Shown here: positions 30,260 through 41,869 of the stretch, piece by piece
Numbering within the stretch: the stretch's first letter is position 1
Layout: each line of letters begins with the position of its first letter
Origin: Apoderus coryli
Lineage: Eukaryota > Arthropoda > Insecta > Coleoptera > Attelabidae
Reading direction: 5' to 3'
DNA length: 64,000 nt
NCBI GenBank assembly: GCA_911728435.2
Contig: OU452212.1
Coordinates: 1,308,563 to 1,372,562, forward strand
Program-made: the position numbers and the translations under genes
Notes under the pieces: model-generated
Database searches by the model: none
Told to the model about the DNA's origin: nothing
What the model saw: the letters and a program-made list of their open reading frames with translations, nothing else

Positions 30260-31620
30260 GTTGTAATCTAATTAATATTATTGCCTTAAATGTTTATCAA
30301 CAAATTGAATATTATTAAATAAATTCAGAATCTAACCGAATTTATCAACAAACAAAACAATTTTACAAAACAAAACTAACCTCTAAAACATAGAACAAAC
30401 TTCTTTTATTCTTTTTTATGTGGTGAATGATGACGGTCCACTTCAGGTGATCAATATTTCGCATGGACATAAAATACAAATTTAAACTAAAATCTTAATT
30501 AAATAGTAAATTTCTACGTATGTATTTTCTTGAAAATAATAACAATTAATTGGAGATAATATATAGCCGTATGCCTGAAATCTAAAGTATATTATGTTTG
30601 GTTTTTGCTTTGATTTCTTTAACTAGGGTTGCCAGATTTCATTTTTTAAATATCCGGACAAGTCAACAAATTTCTGATTGGCCCGCCGCAGGCTAATAAA
30701 GGCCCGAAGCGAAAAACTTTTGGGTGCCACGCTCTTTTGTGGTGCCTTTTTTTCGCAGTTTTTATGTAAAATACCCTCTAGTTATACGTTAGTAGCAAGT
30801 AAAAATCAATGCAAAATTATTTTGTGTTTTTAGTCGCCGATCAAGGAAATGGCAACCTATACAATATAAATATATTAAATGACTATCAAATAATAATCGA
30901 GACATATATTTACATACCATTTTAAAAATCGGGATATTTGACATTTAAATCGTAAAACACAAGAGGCTAATAATTATTACGGAGTTAACGCATGGCCAGT
31001 GACGTATACGTATCTTTTGACATCTACGCATGCGCTCTTTAAATTTATGATACGTTTAACGATACGAAGGCCGTAAACATATGTACTTAAACGTGTTGAA
31101 CCGATTGTTGTCGGAATTACATGAACTTGTACGAATATCTCGAATAGAACAACAAAAACTGTGAATCTATATTAAAAATTAAGCTACGCTATTTTGCAAT
31201 AAATACTTTATTATTATTAGTAGTAGTAGTTTATTTTGTAACAATTATAAACATTTTTCTGTTATTGTTTATAGGTATACATAATAAAATATATAGGTAT
31301 TTGGTTAATAATTAAAAAAATAATAATATTAACAACATAGTAAATGGAAGTAGAAAAGTCTAAAAGAGTGTTTTTCTCAAGTAAAGTGTTATAACTACCT
31401 TCCGTATATACGATACGTATTGTATGGCACCTTAACTCAATTTTGAATGACTGCTTATCTAGTGTAAACATAATCAAAATCTTACGTTTACGTATGGAGA
31501 TACGTATACGTCCTTGGTTTTGCCTTAACTCCCTATTATCCATCGTTCATTTCAACCAACGCTGTCAAATGTTAGCCTTGAACAGCCGTGAAGCAAAATA
31601 TGTGCGCGTGGTAATTTGCG
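30260..31620. other. AT-rich intergenic region between RPB3 and the CTIF-like gene
   Basis: This holds the RPB3 5' flank (promoter expected just above 30258, no motif asserted) and non-coding AT-rich sequence. 31215-31232 is a short TTA/GTA repeat. No convincing gene found. Confidence 0.4.
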
Positions 31621-31634
31621 TAGCAGATGTCTAC

Positions 31635-31695
31635 GGAATGTAGCTCAGCCGGTAGTTGCGAGCTTTGTAATGGAAATGTTGTGAGTTCGATTTTT
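31635..31695 (+). ncRNA. tRNA-like head of a SINE, or a tRNA pseudogene
   Basis: 'tgtagctcagccggtagt' (about 31639-31656) fits a tRNA D-arm/A-box, and 'gtgagttcgattttt' (31681-31695) fits a B-box/T-arm at the right spacing. No clean acceptor stem or 3' arm pairing is visible and AT-rich sequence follows, so a tRNA-derived SINE start is more likely than a working tRNA. Confidence 0.5.
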
Positions 31696-31699
31696 TATT

Positions 31700-32360
31700 T
31701 ATAATAATTTTTGATCAAAGTACTTAGGTAATTGTGTAAGTTAATTAATTACTTAATCCAAAATGAGCAGCACACAATCTGTAGCAACGTAAATTTCGCA
31801 ATCACACAATATCTCACTTGCATTCGAAAATCTGATTGACGCTGCCACTGAATATCCGTTCGCTCGAAACACTAAACTAAACTAAATTGTGTGTGGCGCC
31901 TCTGTCTATACTCAGGACGTCAGCGAATCTCGCTGCGCGAATGAGATGCGCAAACTAGCCGCGCCCACTAGTGTTTATATTCTCTCCCTTAGTTGTTCTC
32001 TGGTATTGGATCATTTGTTACAAGTCACATCAGAGAAATTATGAATGCCTTTAATTCACATCAATTAATCAATTAATACATCGTATAATTGGATTTGAAA
32101 AACATTTTAATCATAAACCTAATACAAAATAATAATATTATCCTGTTACAATTTTTTTTTGTATGAAAAAAAAAACATCAAATTAAATTAATTAATTATT
32201 GTATATTAAATGATTAATGAATTAAAATAAAATAATATTTCCAGAATACTAGAACTCTCGTTACCACTGCAAAATCAGTTTTATCTCTAGAGAAGTTCTT
32301 CATTTGTGTATTTACTTTCATCAATCCCAATATTGTTTTTCAATTTCCAACATGTTATCA
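31700..32360. other. Intergenic AT-rich sequence
   Basis: Contains 'tattctctcccttagttgttctct' split over 31979-32002, which also occurs (complemented) near 60390-60430 at the edge of another repeat, so part of this region is a repeat fragment. Otherwise nothing recognised; runs of A and T dominate 32100-32240. Confidence 0.4.
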
Positions 32361-32363
32361 GCC

Positions 32364-35255
32364 TTATTTACTCCTCGGATAATAATAGAGTACCGAAGAT
32401 CCAGGCAATTGCCAATTGGACGCGTGTAATTCGATTAACTGCAGCAAAGTGCGTCTCACATTATTCGAACCAGCGTTCGAGAGAAATCCGTCTCGAACAC
32501 TAGACAGCAATAGCTCCAGTTGTTGTGGTAGTTCAGTCTCTAAATCACGTCCAATCGATGTGAGAACGAAAAAGAGACATTCAGTCTCCGAGAGACACTT
32601 GATGGGTAAACTAACGCAGGCTTGACAACATTTCGCTAATACTGATAGAAGGACCAGTTCGGGTTGAAGGGATTCCAGTTGTTCTTTCATTTGTTGACGT
32701 TTGAGTTGACTGTAGAGTTCTGTAAGATTTCCAAAAGAAAAAAAGTTACTATAAGCATCTCTCTTTGCTCGACCTTCTAAGTTTATAAACACAGATGCAC
32801 AAGAAACGAAACGTTTTTATTTTTGAACCGTTTCTGACGATTATTTTTTTGACAATTAGAGGCAGTCAAAACAATAAACCTGTTATCAGTATATTGAGAC
32901 TTTTACCTTTTGGACCACTGTCAGATCTTTCTTTAATGTTGCCAATTAACTTTACAACCTATTGGCGAAAGTCCCTGAATTATACCGAAACAAACTGCGA
33001 TCGCTGTATTTCTTGGCACGACCACGGCATAATAAGCACAGCATTCCGAGTTCACGTTGGCACTTTGAACTACATAATTTCAAACTGTGACGTATAACGC
33101 CGTCATTATAGGATAAAAGTCAGGTCCTGACTAAAAATAATTAAAAAGTGTAAAAGTATCTAGTATTCATCTTTATTTTTTCTTATTGCTCACCTAACAG
33201 GATCTTTGGGGAGGCAAAAAAAGATCTTTCATATAAGTATTCCGGCTTTTTCCTTCTGATGATTTTATTAAACAAAATTAGTGAATTAAAGATCCGACGT
33301 TGTTGCATTCTACATACAAGCCGTGTGCATGAATTCTGCATAAACTGAATCCTGTTTTCATCAATTTTAGTCAAACAAGGACCACTAAATAATTATGTGG
33401 CATATTTTACTTTCATTTTCTCGAAACTGATGGGATTCATATGCGAGTTTGTTAACTTAGGTGCTGCTCTAACTGGATATTGTATATCGTGCTCATAAAG
33501 CATTTTTATAAACTTCCAGGAAATAATGTTTACATCATAATAGAAATCATGCTTGAGGAGTATATTTCTTAATGCTTTTATACTATGCGGAACGTTATTA
33601 TTGGAACAACGTTTTGCAGAAGACACATGTCCACCCTGATTTTTCATTGTATTCATCACAAGACACGTAAATAAAAATAAAATCTTCTTAATTCTCACGT
33701 ACACTGTACTGAAAACACAAAGACAGAAGCTGATTAGAAACACAATATTTATTTATCTCTTATTTCGTACACGCCGACAATGAACTCTATACTGAACACG
33801 GGATTGAACGGTATCTATCTACGTCTATGCGATTATTGTGACGGTTTATCCTATAATGGCGGCATGCGCGACAAGATGCGCACGACGCCTCGCAAGCGGA
33901 GAGTCGGAATACTGTATTATTTATTATACTGTGGCATAACTAAGCATTTAATAATGCATTACCGAAATTCACAGGAATTATTCCATGCTTAAAAACGGAA
34001 TCATCACGTCTCCACAGGATAGACGTTATGCTTCGATCATGGGACAGATTGTATATTGAATATGGCATGGCCAGTTTATATGATTTTGCAGCCAAGAAGA
34101 GAGTTGGTTTGGTATGGATACATACGACATATGACAGACCCTAGCTTCTTAAGCATTAAAAAACGTAGCTCAAGAGTTGGGTGTCCGGTTCATATATAGA
34201 GAGCAAAAGGCAGTTTAGGAGCTAGTTTCTATCACTATCCTATACATACCTGTCAAAAACCACATAAATGCCGTAAACCTAGTCCCATCACCAGCCTTAA
34301 TACCTCGCAGTATCTTATCCCTCTCCTGATACCATTGTTGACACGTGTTCAATAATGACTCCAAAAACGTTTGATTTTTCTCCTGTTCAATTATTGCAAC
34401 GCATAATTTTGCAACTGACTCACTATACTTGATACCCTCCACCGCTTTTTCCATGATGATCTTTACTAAATCCATTAGCGTCCTGGACGGTAACTGGTTA
34501 GGGTCTTCCATAGCGTTCTTCAAGTTCGTCTGAACCTCAGAAGAGAATGCCTTGAGATCGATGTCTTCTTTTACTATACTTTTAAGCTTTGCTGTGAGGT
34601 TTTGTGAATCAGTAGAACCAATACTCTTAGATCGTTTCAACGCTTGATTGCTGGTGATATTAGGTATGCTCTGATAGGATTGGTTGCTCCAATTCGCAGT
34701 ATTTTGAGCAGCAAATTGTTTTTGTTGTTGTTGGTGTGGATGGTTATGTCCTGTGAAAATTGGATGCTGCAGCAGCTCTGGATGGTATTGGGCATATGTT
34801 GGACGTGGTTGCAAGTGCCCAATTAAATGACTAGAAGATGCTGAATGTAACAGCGGTAAAGGTACGCTGGGTATTATTGGAATGAATCCTGGATGGTGCC
34901 TCAAAATACTCCCACTCGATTTTGAGTGTTGCAAAGGAAGTGGTTCAAATCCTATATAGTGGAGATTCGTGCTGGATTTCGATGGTTGCAATTCATGGTT
35001 CATTGTGAATTCTTTGGCATGTACGTTAAGTTTTCCTTGGTTGTTTTGGTTGCCTGGTAGGTCGGTGCGTACGTTTGGTGGTCGGTAGATTTCGAGGGTC
35101 GGTTTGTTTGTGTTGTTCGGTTTGATTGTTGCCATGGTGTGGCTGCGTCGTTTCAATGGATCTTTGTTTGAGCGTATAAAGCTGCGTTCGCGTGATATGA
35201 ATGGAGGTGGTTGGACGTTGGCGAAGTCGGTTTTTTGGCTACGTTTGATTGACAT
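32364..35255 (-). CDS. MIF4G-domain translation factor, CTIF/MIF4GD-like
   Basis: Two coding exons, 35255-34250 (donor ACAG|GTATGT) and 32719-32364 (acceptor CTTACAG, stop TAA), give 453 residues in phase. Residues 1-220 are low-complexity and basic, with Ser/His/Pro/Gln-rich stretches such as 'PLPLLHSASSSHLIGHL' and 'HQQQQKQFAAQN'. From about 240 onward a MIF4G fold appears: 'RTLMDLVKIIMEKAVEG', 'VAKLCVAIIEQEK', 'RFTAFMWFLTELYSQLK', 'LLSSVRDGFLS' and the end 'LLQLIELHASNWQLPGS' with a final 'YYYP'. These match MIF4GD and CTIF, adaptors that link cap-bound mRNA to eIF4/eIF3. The long disordered N-terminus favours a CTIF-like protein. A TTTCAG just above the ATG suggests a 5' UTR intron. The 1.5-kb coding intron is full of transposon relics. 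Confidence 0.82.
33183..33374 (-). pseudogene. LINE ORF2 C-terminal relic
   Basis: 'DENRIQFMQNSCTRLV' and 'FNKIIRRKKPEYLYER' correspond to 'NRIQKVQNSCCRLIYG' and the downstream region of the intact LINE ORF2 at 14243-17035. It is a short, diverged fragment in the intron of the CTIF-like gene. Confidence 0.6.
33393..33743 (-). pseudogene. P-element/THAP9-like transposase relic
   Basis: The frame contains 'PHSIKALRNILLKHDFYYD', 'SWKFIKMLYEHDIQYPVR' and 'APKLTNSHMNPISFEKMKV' followed by 'KYAT'. This order (..LKNxRNxLLxxDF..xWKYIxxLYxxD..PKLTxxHixPxxFxKMKVxLA..) is characteristic of P-element and THAP9 transposases. Only about 110 residues remain. It lies within the CTIF-like intron, inside the split dispersed repeat. 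Confidence 0.65.
33765..34000 (+). repeat. Dispersed repeat copy, partner of 3109-3360
   Basis: Plus-strand translation reads 'NGIYLRLCDYCDGLSYNGG' and 'TPRKRRVGILYYLLYC', nearly the same as the minus-strand reading at 3.1-3.3 kb. The other end of the same repeat, with 'ccgagttcacgttggcac', lies at about 33045-33062, so roughly 680 bp containing other relics appear to have been inserted within it. Confidence 0.65.
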
Positions 35256-35477
35256 GTTGAATATACTGAAAGAAAATATTTTTTATTATTTTACTCACAC
35301 ACACAGCTAAATTATTAAAGAAAAAATAGTTTAACGAGTACTACACTCGAACAGATCAGGATTAATGCGGCTCGAGATGCAAAAACCACAAAAAGGATAA
35401 ACATACAATGTTCTGAAGATAAACCTAGAAAATCATCAGCTTTTTTAATCGGGCAGTCACCGATGCAGAGGTAGGTA

Positions 35478-36443
35478 AATAAATAAATAATAAATAAATA
35501 AATAAATCGTTTATTGGTGCTTTCAAACCAACATGGTTCTTAATTCATTCGGCATTTTGTTATAGAACACAGGGCCATAGTAATTTAAGACATTTCTGCT
35601 TCTTGACAAACGCGTGAAATCAACAAATATATTATTTCGATCCCTATATAGTATTATGAGCATGCACTTCGTTGGCAAATACATACTCATCTATATGACT
35701 TCTCACGTGTAACAGAGATACCCATATGTATAGACTAGGCAGGGTTAGAATGTTTAGCATTTTAGAACGTTCTTTAACATCCTCGCGATAATTTAGGCCA
35801 AGCATAGCTCGAATTGCACGCCTCTGTATTTTAAAAACACTACTGGCATGGCTAGAGTGCCCCCAGTTCAGAATTGCATGCGACATAGCGCTCTGAAATA
35901 AGACAAAATATGTTGTTCTTAGAACGCTAATAGAAACCTCGTCCCTCAGGCTGCCCAACAGGTAGACGATCTTACACAGCTTGCCGGAAACGCTCTCAAC
36001 ATGCTGATCCCAACACAATCTCGCTTCAAGCACAGTGCCCAAAAACTTAACTCCTGAAGGGTTGTCAATGTCCCGAGTATCGCGAAGCGAAAATATAATT
36101 GTTTCTGTTTTAGTTTGATTTAAACACAGCTTATTAGCCTCCAACCAGTCGGAACTGATTTTGAATTTTGAAGACTTTCGAGGCTACTGGACACTTGGAG
36201 CATCGTCGTGTCATCCGCGAACAGTGTAAAATGAGTGTCCCTGACATAACCTGGAAGATCATTAACGGATATAAGAAATAGCAAAGGCCCTAACACAGAG
36301 CCCTGTGGGACACCATGTTTAGGACATATCAGACAAAACGTTGTTATAAAATGTTCGCTGTTGACGTCGATCCAAATAGCTTGCCAGGAGTTTTTTTTTA
36401 AATTGTGTATAAACCTCCACATTCTTAAAGCAAAGTTCAACAA
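35478..36443 (-). pseudogene. Non-LTR retrotransposon ORF2 relic with TAAA-type tail
   Basis: On the minus strand 'GVPQGSVLGPLLFLISVND' (RT motif B) and 'FTLFADDTTML' (motif C) are followed in another frame by 'LCLNQTKTETIIFSL', 'SGVKFLGTVLEARLCW' and 'FKIQRRAIRAMLGLNYRED'. The 3' end is the (AAAT)n run at about 35478-35506. The C-terminal part is closely related to the relic at 44615-45360. A frameshift near 36130 breaks it. Confidence 0.85.
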
Positions 36444-37440
36444 TGTAAATGTCGATCCAAAGTTCTTTTCTGTTGATTTGAAGTTGTGATAAAGTTCAAT
36501 TTTCTAGACTCAACGTCCCACAATGTAAAAAGAATTCAAAAGTTCTACTTTTTTCATTTAAAGTTGTATATAAAATTCCACATTCTTAAAGAAAAGTTCA
36601 ACAATATATATGTCGATCCAAAGTTCTTTTCTGTTGATTTGAAGTTGTGATAAAGTTCAATTTTCTAGACTCAACGTCTCACAATGTAAAAAGAATTCAA
36701 AAGTTCTACTTTTTTCATTTAAAGTTGTATATAAAATTCCACATTCTTAAAGAAAAGTTCAACAATGTAAATGTCGATCCAAAGTTCTTTTCTGTTGAAT
36801 TGAAGTTGTGATAAAGTTCAATTTACTTGACTCAACGTTCCATAATGTAAAAAGAGTTCAAAAGTTCTACTTTTTTTCTTTCAAACTGTATATAACATTC
36901 CACATTCTTAAAGCAAAGTTCAACAATGTAAATGTCAATCTAAAGTTGTTTTCTGTTGATATGGAGTTGTGATAAAGTTAAATTTTCTTGACTCAACGTC
37001 CCACAATGAAAAAAGGGTTCAAAAGTTCTACTTTGTTGATTTAAAATTGTATATAAAATTCCACATATTTAAAGCAATGTTCAACAATGTAAATGTCAAT
37101 CTAAAGTTCTTTTCTGTTGAATTGAAGTTGTGACAAAGTTAAATTCTCTTGACGCAAAGTCCCACAATGTAAAAATGGTTCAAAAGTTCTACGTTGTTGA
37201 TTTAAAATTGTATATAAAATTCCACATACTTAAAGCAATATTGAAATATGCAAATGTCAATCTAAAGTTCTTTTCTGTTGAATTTAAGTTAAATGTTCTT
37301 GATGCAAAGTCCCACAATGTAAAAATGGTTCAAACGTTCTACTTTGTTAATTTAAAATTGTATATAAAGTTCCACATTCTTAAAACAAAGTTTAACAATG
37401 TTGATTTAAGGTTGTGATAAAGTTCAGTTTTCTTGACTAA
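36410..37440. repeat. 161-bp tandem repeat with internal dimer structure
   Basis: 'attcttaaag'-type markers recur at 36421, 36582, 36743, 36904, 37065 and 37226, each 161 bp apart, with a last shorter unit near 37376. Each unit is two diverged half-units of about 80 bp: one with 'caacaatgtaaatg' then 'aaagttcttttctgttga', the other with 'cccacaatgtaaaaa' then 'aaaagttctactt'. A 95-codon frame at 37130-37417 simply reflects the repeat ('DAKSHNVKMVQ' appears twice). The array begins at the edge of the LINE relic. Confidence 0.93.
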
Positions 37441-37603
37441 AGTAAAAATTTTATTTTTATTTTAGAAATAAATAATCGACAAAGAACCCTGGAAAATGTT
37501 GATGTGTCGTATAAATATAGAAATCGATGGTAAAAAAGGCTTCAACTAAGAAAAAATGGACGTAAACGGAGATGCTATAGACAAAAAGTTATATTTGCAC
37601 ATA

Positions 37604-38160
37604 TACAGCGTTTTTCAAAAGGTCCGCATCATATGGGTATTTTTGTTTTATTAAATTTAAATAAAACTTGAGTTTGGCATTGGTTTCTGCTCCAATTTGG
37701 ATGAAAAATCATGCAAATAAAACAAATAGCTTAAAAAACTACTTCATCAAACACATATAGTGCGGCGTCTTAGTAAAATACCTACTTACTTTCTAACATT
37801 CTTTTCTTTTCTGTTCTTTAAAAAAGTCATATTTTGACAAAAAAAAAAACAATCTTTTTAAAAAATTATCCAGTGGCATGCTATAGGGGTTAGTGACAGT
37901 TTTTATCCCCCTAAAAAAATAGATCTTCTCCATTGCAGGTGGCTCAAACTTTGTAATTGGACATAAAATGGCATTCGAAACAACTTTTTTAAAAAGTTTT
38001 TTGAAATTGTTCTAAATAATGCCATTCTTGCTATATTTCTAAAACAAAGTCAATTTTTAATCCAATTGGAAGCAGAAAATAATGCCAAACTCCAATTTTA
38101 TTTAATAATAAAACAATTTCCTATATTATGATGCAGACTTTTTGCAAAAAGTCCACTGTA
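37604..38160. mobile_element. MITE with long terminal inverted repeats
   Basis: The left end 'tacagcgtttttcaaaa' (from 37604) and the right end 'ttttgcaaaaagtccactgta' region (to 38160) are inverted matches, continuing inward through 'gcatcatat', 'ttgttttatta' and 'gagtttggcattg' for about 100 bp on each side. The middle shows no coding capacity. Ends of the TACAG type flanked by TA suggest a Tc1/mariner-like non-autonomous element. Confidence 0.75.
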
Positions 38161-38169
38161 TTCTTTGTA

Positions 38170-39180
38170 AATTTCCTACAACTAACTAAAATTAACTTAT
38201 GTATAATACCTTAAAATCACAGTTCGTCAGCGAATCTTACATGGATCAATCACAACAGTAGTACTTACATATATCACAAAATTATAATTATACAATCACA
38301 CTACTAGGAAAAATTAACTTTTTATTTTTAATTTAACACTCATAGTTGGCCTATGTATTTCAACTACTTAGTAACGATATTATGTTATGCTGTTACCAAT
38401 TTTGGTAACACAAGGCTGTCATTAGGTACCGTTTATTTATTATTATTATTATTAAAAAATATCCACAAAAAAAATCTACACTTTATGTAATAATTTTTTT
38501 TTTCGACACACAGACCCTCACATACTTATATTTTTAATTAATTTATTTCAAATTAACAATGCTGTAATTTATTTTTAATATTTAATTAATTAAAAAAAAA
38601 TACAGTGTTTCTTTGTTTAATCGTAATAATTTAAATATCGCACATACTTTTAAAGCTTTAAAGCAACTGTACTTTTCGTTTTGATATTTTAAAGTCACAT
38701 TTGACTAAGCGATGTGAAGTATATTTTTAGATTATGTGTATTTTTAACTATGCTGTTTAAAAATAGTGTAGGTTTTGCCTGTATTATTTTGATTTTTTTA
38801 TTATAAATATTTTTTAATTAAATATACGAAAAATTATGAAAATTACACATATTTTTTTCAATAATAAACGTACACTGATATATGAATGTTTATTATAATA
38901 ATTTTTATTGTCGCATTAGTTTTGGGTTTGGTTGAACTATTACATACTGGAGTTATAATAGTTAATAAAGTAGGTAGTGTCATTTTTGAGACGCTTATTA
39001 TTGTTGCTAATGCTTATTATTAGGTCATGTTTAATTATATAATATCGTATGCGTAACATCTTGATGGAAAATTGGGTAGGAAATCGCGAATTACATAAAT
39101 ATGGTCTTATATTATCAAAAAGACCATAAGATGACACATAGATGGCGTTAGTAGAATTTTTTCCATATGATTTTTATTTA
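38170..39180. other. Very AT-rich non-coding region
   Basis: Long A and T runs and no convincing ORF or repeat. 38440-38452 is a short ATT microsatellite. Confidence 0.4.
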
Positions 39181-39199
39181 GTACTAACCTTCAAACGAT

Positions 39200-39420
39200 T
39201 TTGCGATGAGAATGGAATAATGTTCTTCAATTACCTCCATAAAGGAACCACCATCAACAGCGACTATTAATGTGAACTTTGGATCAATTGAAGGCTGATA
39301 TCGCAAAGAAACGGCCACATTTGCAAAAAACCCTCTCACAAATCGATGAAAACTATGGCAAAATCGAATTGCTTACCCACCCACAGTACTCTCCAGATTT
39401 AGCCCCCAGCGACTTTGCCG
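39200..39420 (+). pseudogene. mariner transposase relic
   Basis: The plus strand reads 'FNYLHKGTTINSDY', then in a shifted frame 'LKADIAKKRPHLQKTLSQ' and 'LLTHPQYSPDLAPSDF'. TINSxxY..QLxxLK..I..KRP and H-P-x-YSPDLAPSD are classic mariner (Mos1-type) transposase blocks around the second and third catalytic Asp. Part of the catalytic centre is deleted. Confidence 0.8.
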
Positions 39421-40076
39421 CCCCATCAGCGTACCGAAAATTTGATTAGGGGGCTGCGTTCTGAATTCAAAGTATAGCAAAGATTTTTCAGCATCATTTT
39501 TTGCATTGCTATTTTATGGACTCATGTAAATCCGTAAAATGCTTCTATTTCGGCCTAGTCCCTAAAAGTTGTCCTGGCAACCTCATGCGAACTATTCCAA
39601 AATCCTTTAGAATGTCTAAATTCGACAAAAAACAGAAAACCATCAGATGCTAAGATATTAGAGTTCTCCAGATAGGAGAAACGTAAGCCAATTAGTTCTG
39701 TATCATCACTTCATAGTTTTGGAAACGTAACCTATAAGGTTCCTGTCGCCCTGGGTACAAGAAATAATTTGCCACCCCATCAGCTTAGCGAAAATTTGAT
39801 AAGGGGGCTGCGTTCTGAATTAAAAGTAGAGCAAAGATTTTCCTGCATCATTTTTTTCATTGCTAGTTCACGAATCTTTTAAGTTCGTAAAACGATTCTA
39901 TTTCGGCCTAGTCCCTAAAAGTCGTCATGGCAACCTTACGGACTATTCGAATATTCCTTAGAATGACTAAATTCGACAAAAAACAGAGAACCACCACATG
40001 CTAAGATTAGAATCCTCCAGACAGGAGAAACGTAAGCCAGTTAGTTCTGTATCTTCATTTCATCGTTTTCGAAATT
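39419..40076. repeat. Tandem duplication with about 353-bp unit
   Basis: 'ccgccccatcagcgtaccgaaaatttgat' (39419) recurs as a close variant at 39772. The blocks 'agggggctgcgttctgaatt', 'tttcggcctagtccctaaaag' and 'ggagaaacgtaagccagttag' follow in order in both copies. The copies are about 85-90 percent alike by eye. The first starts immediately after the mariner relic. Confidence 0.85.
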
Positions 40077-40142
40077 GTCTGCCGTCGAATTTGGTGCCCC
40101 TTAAGAACCAAGGAGCTCCAAATTCGACAGCAGACAATTTCG
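40070..40142. repeat. Near-perfect hairpin, 25-bp arms
   Basis: The arms at 40070-40094 and 40118-40142 are complementary over 25 bp with one mismatch; the loop is 23 bases. It lies at the end of the second tandem unit. The core sequence is 'gtcgaatttgg' / 'ccaaattcgac'. Confidence 0.9.
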
Positions 40143-40801
40143 CAATGCTGTTATGGTCACGCCAGTTTTAAGGATCCGTAGTTCCGAAATCTTCCTCACT
40201 GCCCTGACGCGAATCTGCCAGTCCTGTTGATATAGGAGTCTGCAAGTTTGATGACCGCTGCTGGATATCCTAGAGTGCTCTTAGTAATTGCCGAGTGTAG
40301 GGGTATTTTTATGCCTTTTCAAAATTTCTAGAATTGTGTAGAAAAATCTTTGGTTACGACAATGGCCATAATATTCAAAACTATAGTTTTTCTATAGAAA
40401 ATTCTGACAAACGCCTTACATTTTACATACGGGGCGTTACTTTTAGGGCTGTTTTAACAATGTATAAGGTAAATTCGCTATAATTAATATAGATAAACAG
40501 TTTGCCCCCCGTTTATGTCCTGAATAATTTATTTTGAAAACGATAGATGGTAAAAGAAGATTAGAATTATAGCATTTTAAATTTATCTTGTTAACCAGAA
40601 CAAAATTGTTTAGCACGCTCATGTATAATGCAATAAATTGAGGCTGGTTAATATTATGCTTACTGAATATCTATTAATGTTGATGGCAATAGTTTTATAT
40701 AGGTAATGTATTTCCTTGATACACCTACCAGTTAATTCATCATTCATCGAAACAGAAATGCAATATATTTGAAAACGAAAGAAAAAAAACATAAAATATC
40801 A

Positions 40802-40980
40802 TAATAATAATAATAATAATAAGGAATCACATAATATTTTCGTCAATAAATACCAGAGACTGTCTCCACAAAATCAATATTCCAATTTATTGAGAACATA
40901 ATTGAATATCAGTCAGTTAAACATGTTTCGGGATGCACATCCCATCATCAGTAACATATAAAAAATCATGAGAAGTTAAT
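40802..40980. repeat. AAT microsatellite and retroelement-end-like sequence
   Basis: An (ATA)n run at 40802-40822 is followed by 'aaacatgtttcgggatgcac' and 'catcccatcatcag'. This resembles the 'acatgtttcg...' stretch at 51665-51710 that belongs to a Penelope-like relic, so it may be another terminal fragment of such an element. Weak. Confidence 0.35.
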
Positions 40981-40989
40981 TCGTACTGA

Positions 40990-41860
40990 ACGTCGGCCTC
41001 AACAATAATGTCAATAAATAAAAAAAAGCATCGAAAATGTAGAGATATTAGATCACAGTAACCAAACATTAAACTAAGTCGGTATTAGGCATTATATAAG
41101 TAAACAAGAAGCTTTTTCTTCCGCTTTTTCTTTCTCATATTACTTAGATTTCGTTTGAAAATTATAATTTTATTTTATTATTTTTGCTTGGCTTATAAAT
41201 TACGCCATTTTCCGATTTGAAGAGCCACACGCGCGAGTTGGCGACTCTTCTTCAGTATTCACTTTGGTAAACAAAGATTTTCCGTCCTCATTTAATGATA
41301 TATTCCTACAAATTATGCAGGGTGTCCCCTCTCAATTGGAAAAACTTCTGGGGCATATTGAGGAACCATAGACAAGCAGTTTGAGATTAGAGACTGATGT
41401 ACGGAAGTGCATGGTTTTCAAAATACAGGGTGTCAAAGTTTTTTTCAAAAAACCTTTTTTTATCAATATCTCAAAGACACGTTAACCGATTTTCTTGAAA
41501 TTCGCTGGTGATGTAAGCTTAAGACGCTCAGTTAGCACTAATTAAATGTTAATTATGATCCAGTGGCGACAGTGTCACGAATAAAAATGACAAAAAAATT
41601 TACGCTACTGACTTTTTTTGAAAATTTTATATTTTTCTTAGAAAGCTCTCTCCGTTTTCGAGAAAATTTTTTTATTACAAACTTTATTAAAAGGTTCATT
41701 ATTATTAGAAAGAAAAACAAGGAGGCTTTTTGACAAATAATTTATTATTAATAGTGAAAATCTAAAACAAAACAATGTTGTCATGGTAACACATAAACAT
41801 GTCAAACTTTAGTAAAAGTGTCAGTTTATAAGTACTTAATTATCGTCAAGCGTTACACTA
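40990..41860. other. Decayed repeat sequence without genes
   Basis: Includes 'gcagggtgtcccc' (41318-41330) and 'acagggtgtcaaag' (about 41436), typical outer ends of insect MITEs. I could not pair them with right ends. No coding sequence. Confidence 0.4.
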
Positions 41861-41869
41861 ATTGCAAAA

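Noticed and set aside
34637..35310. ORFs antisense to or in other frames of the CTIF-like first exon
   Set aside because: The minus-strand 346-codon frame has the MIF4G similarity and splices in phase; the others do not.
37130..37417. 95-codon ORF with internal repeats as a repeat protein
   Set aside because: It is the translation of the 161-bp minisatellite and other units contain stops.
36410..37440. CRISPR array
   Set aside because: Contiguous 161-bp units without unique spacers, in a eukaryotic intergenic region.
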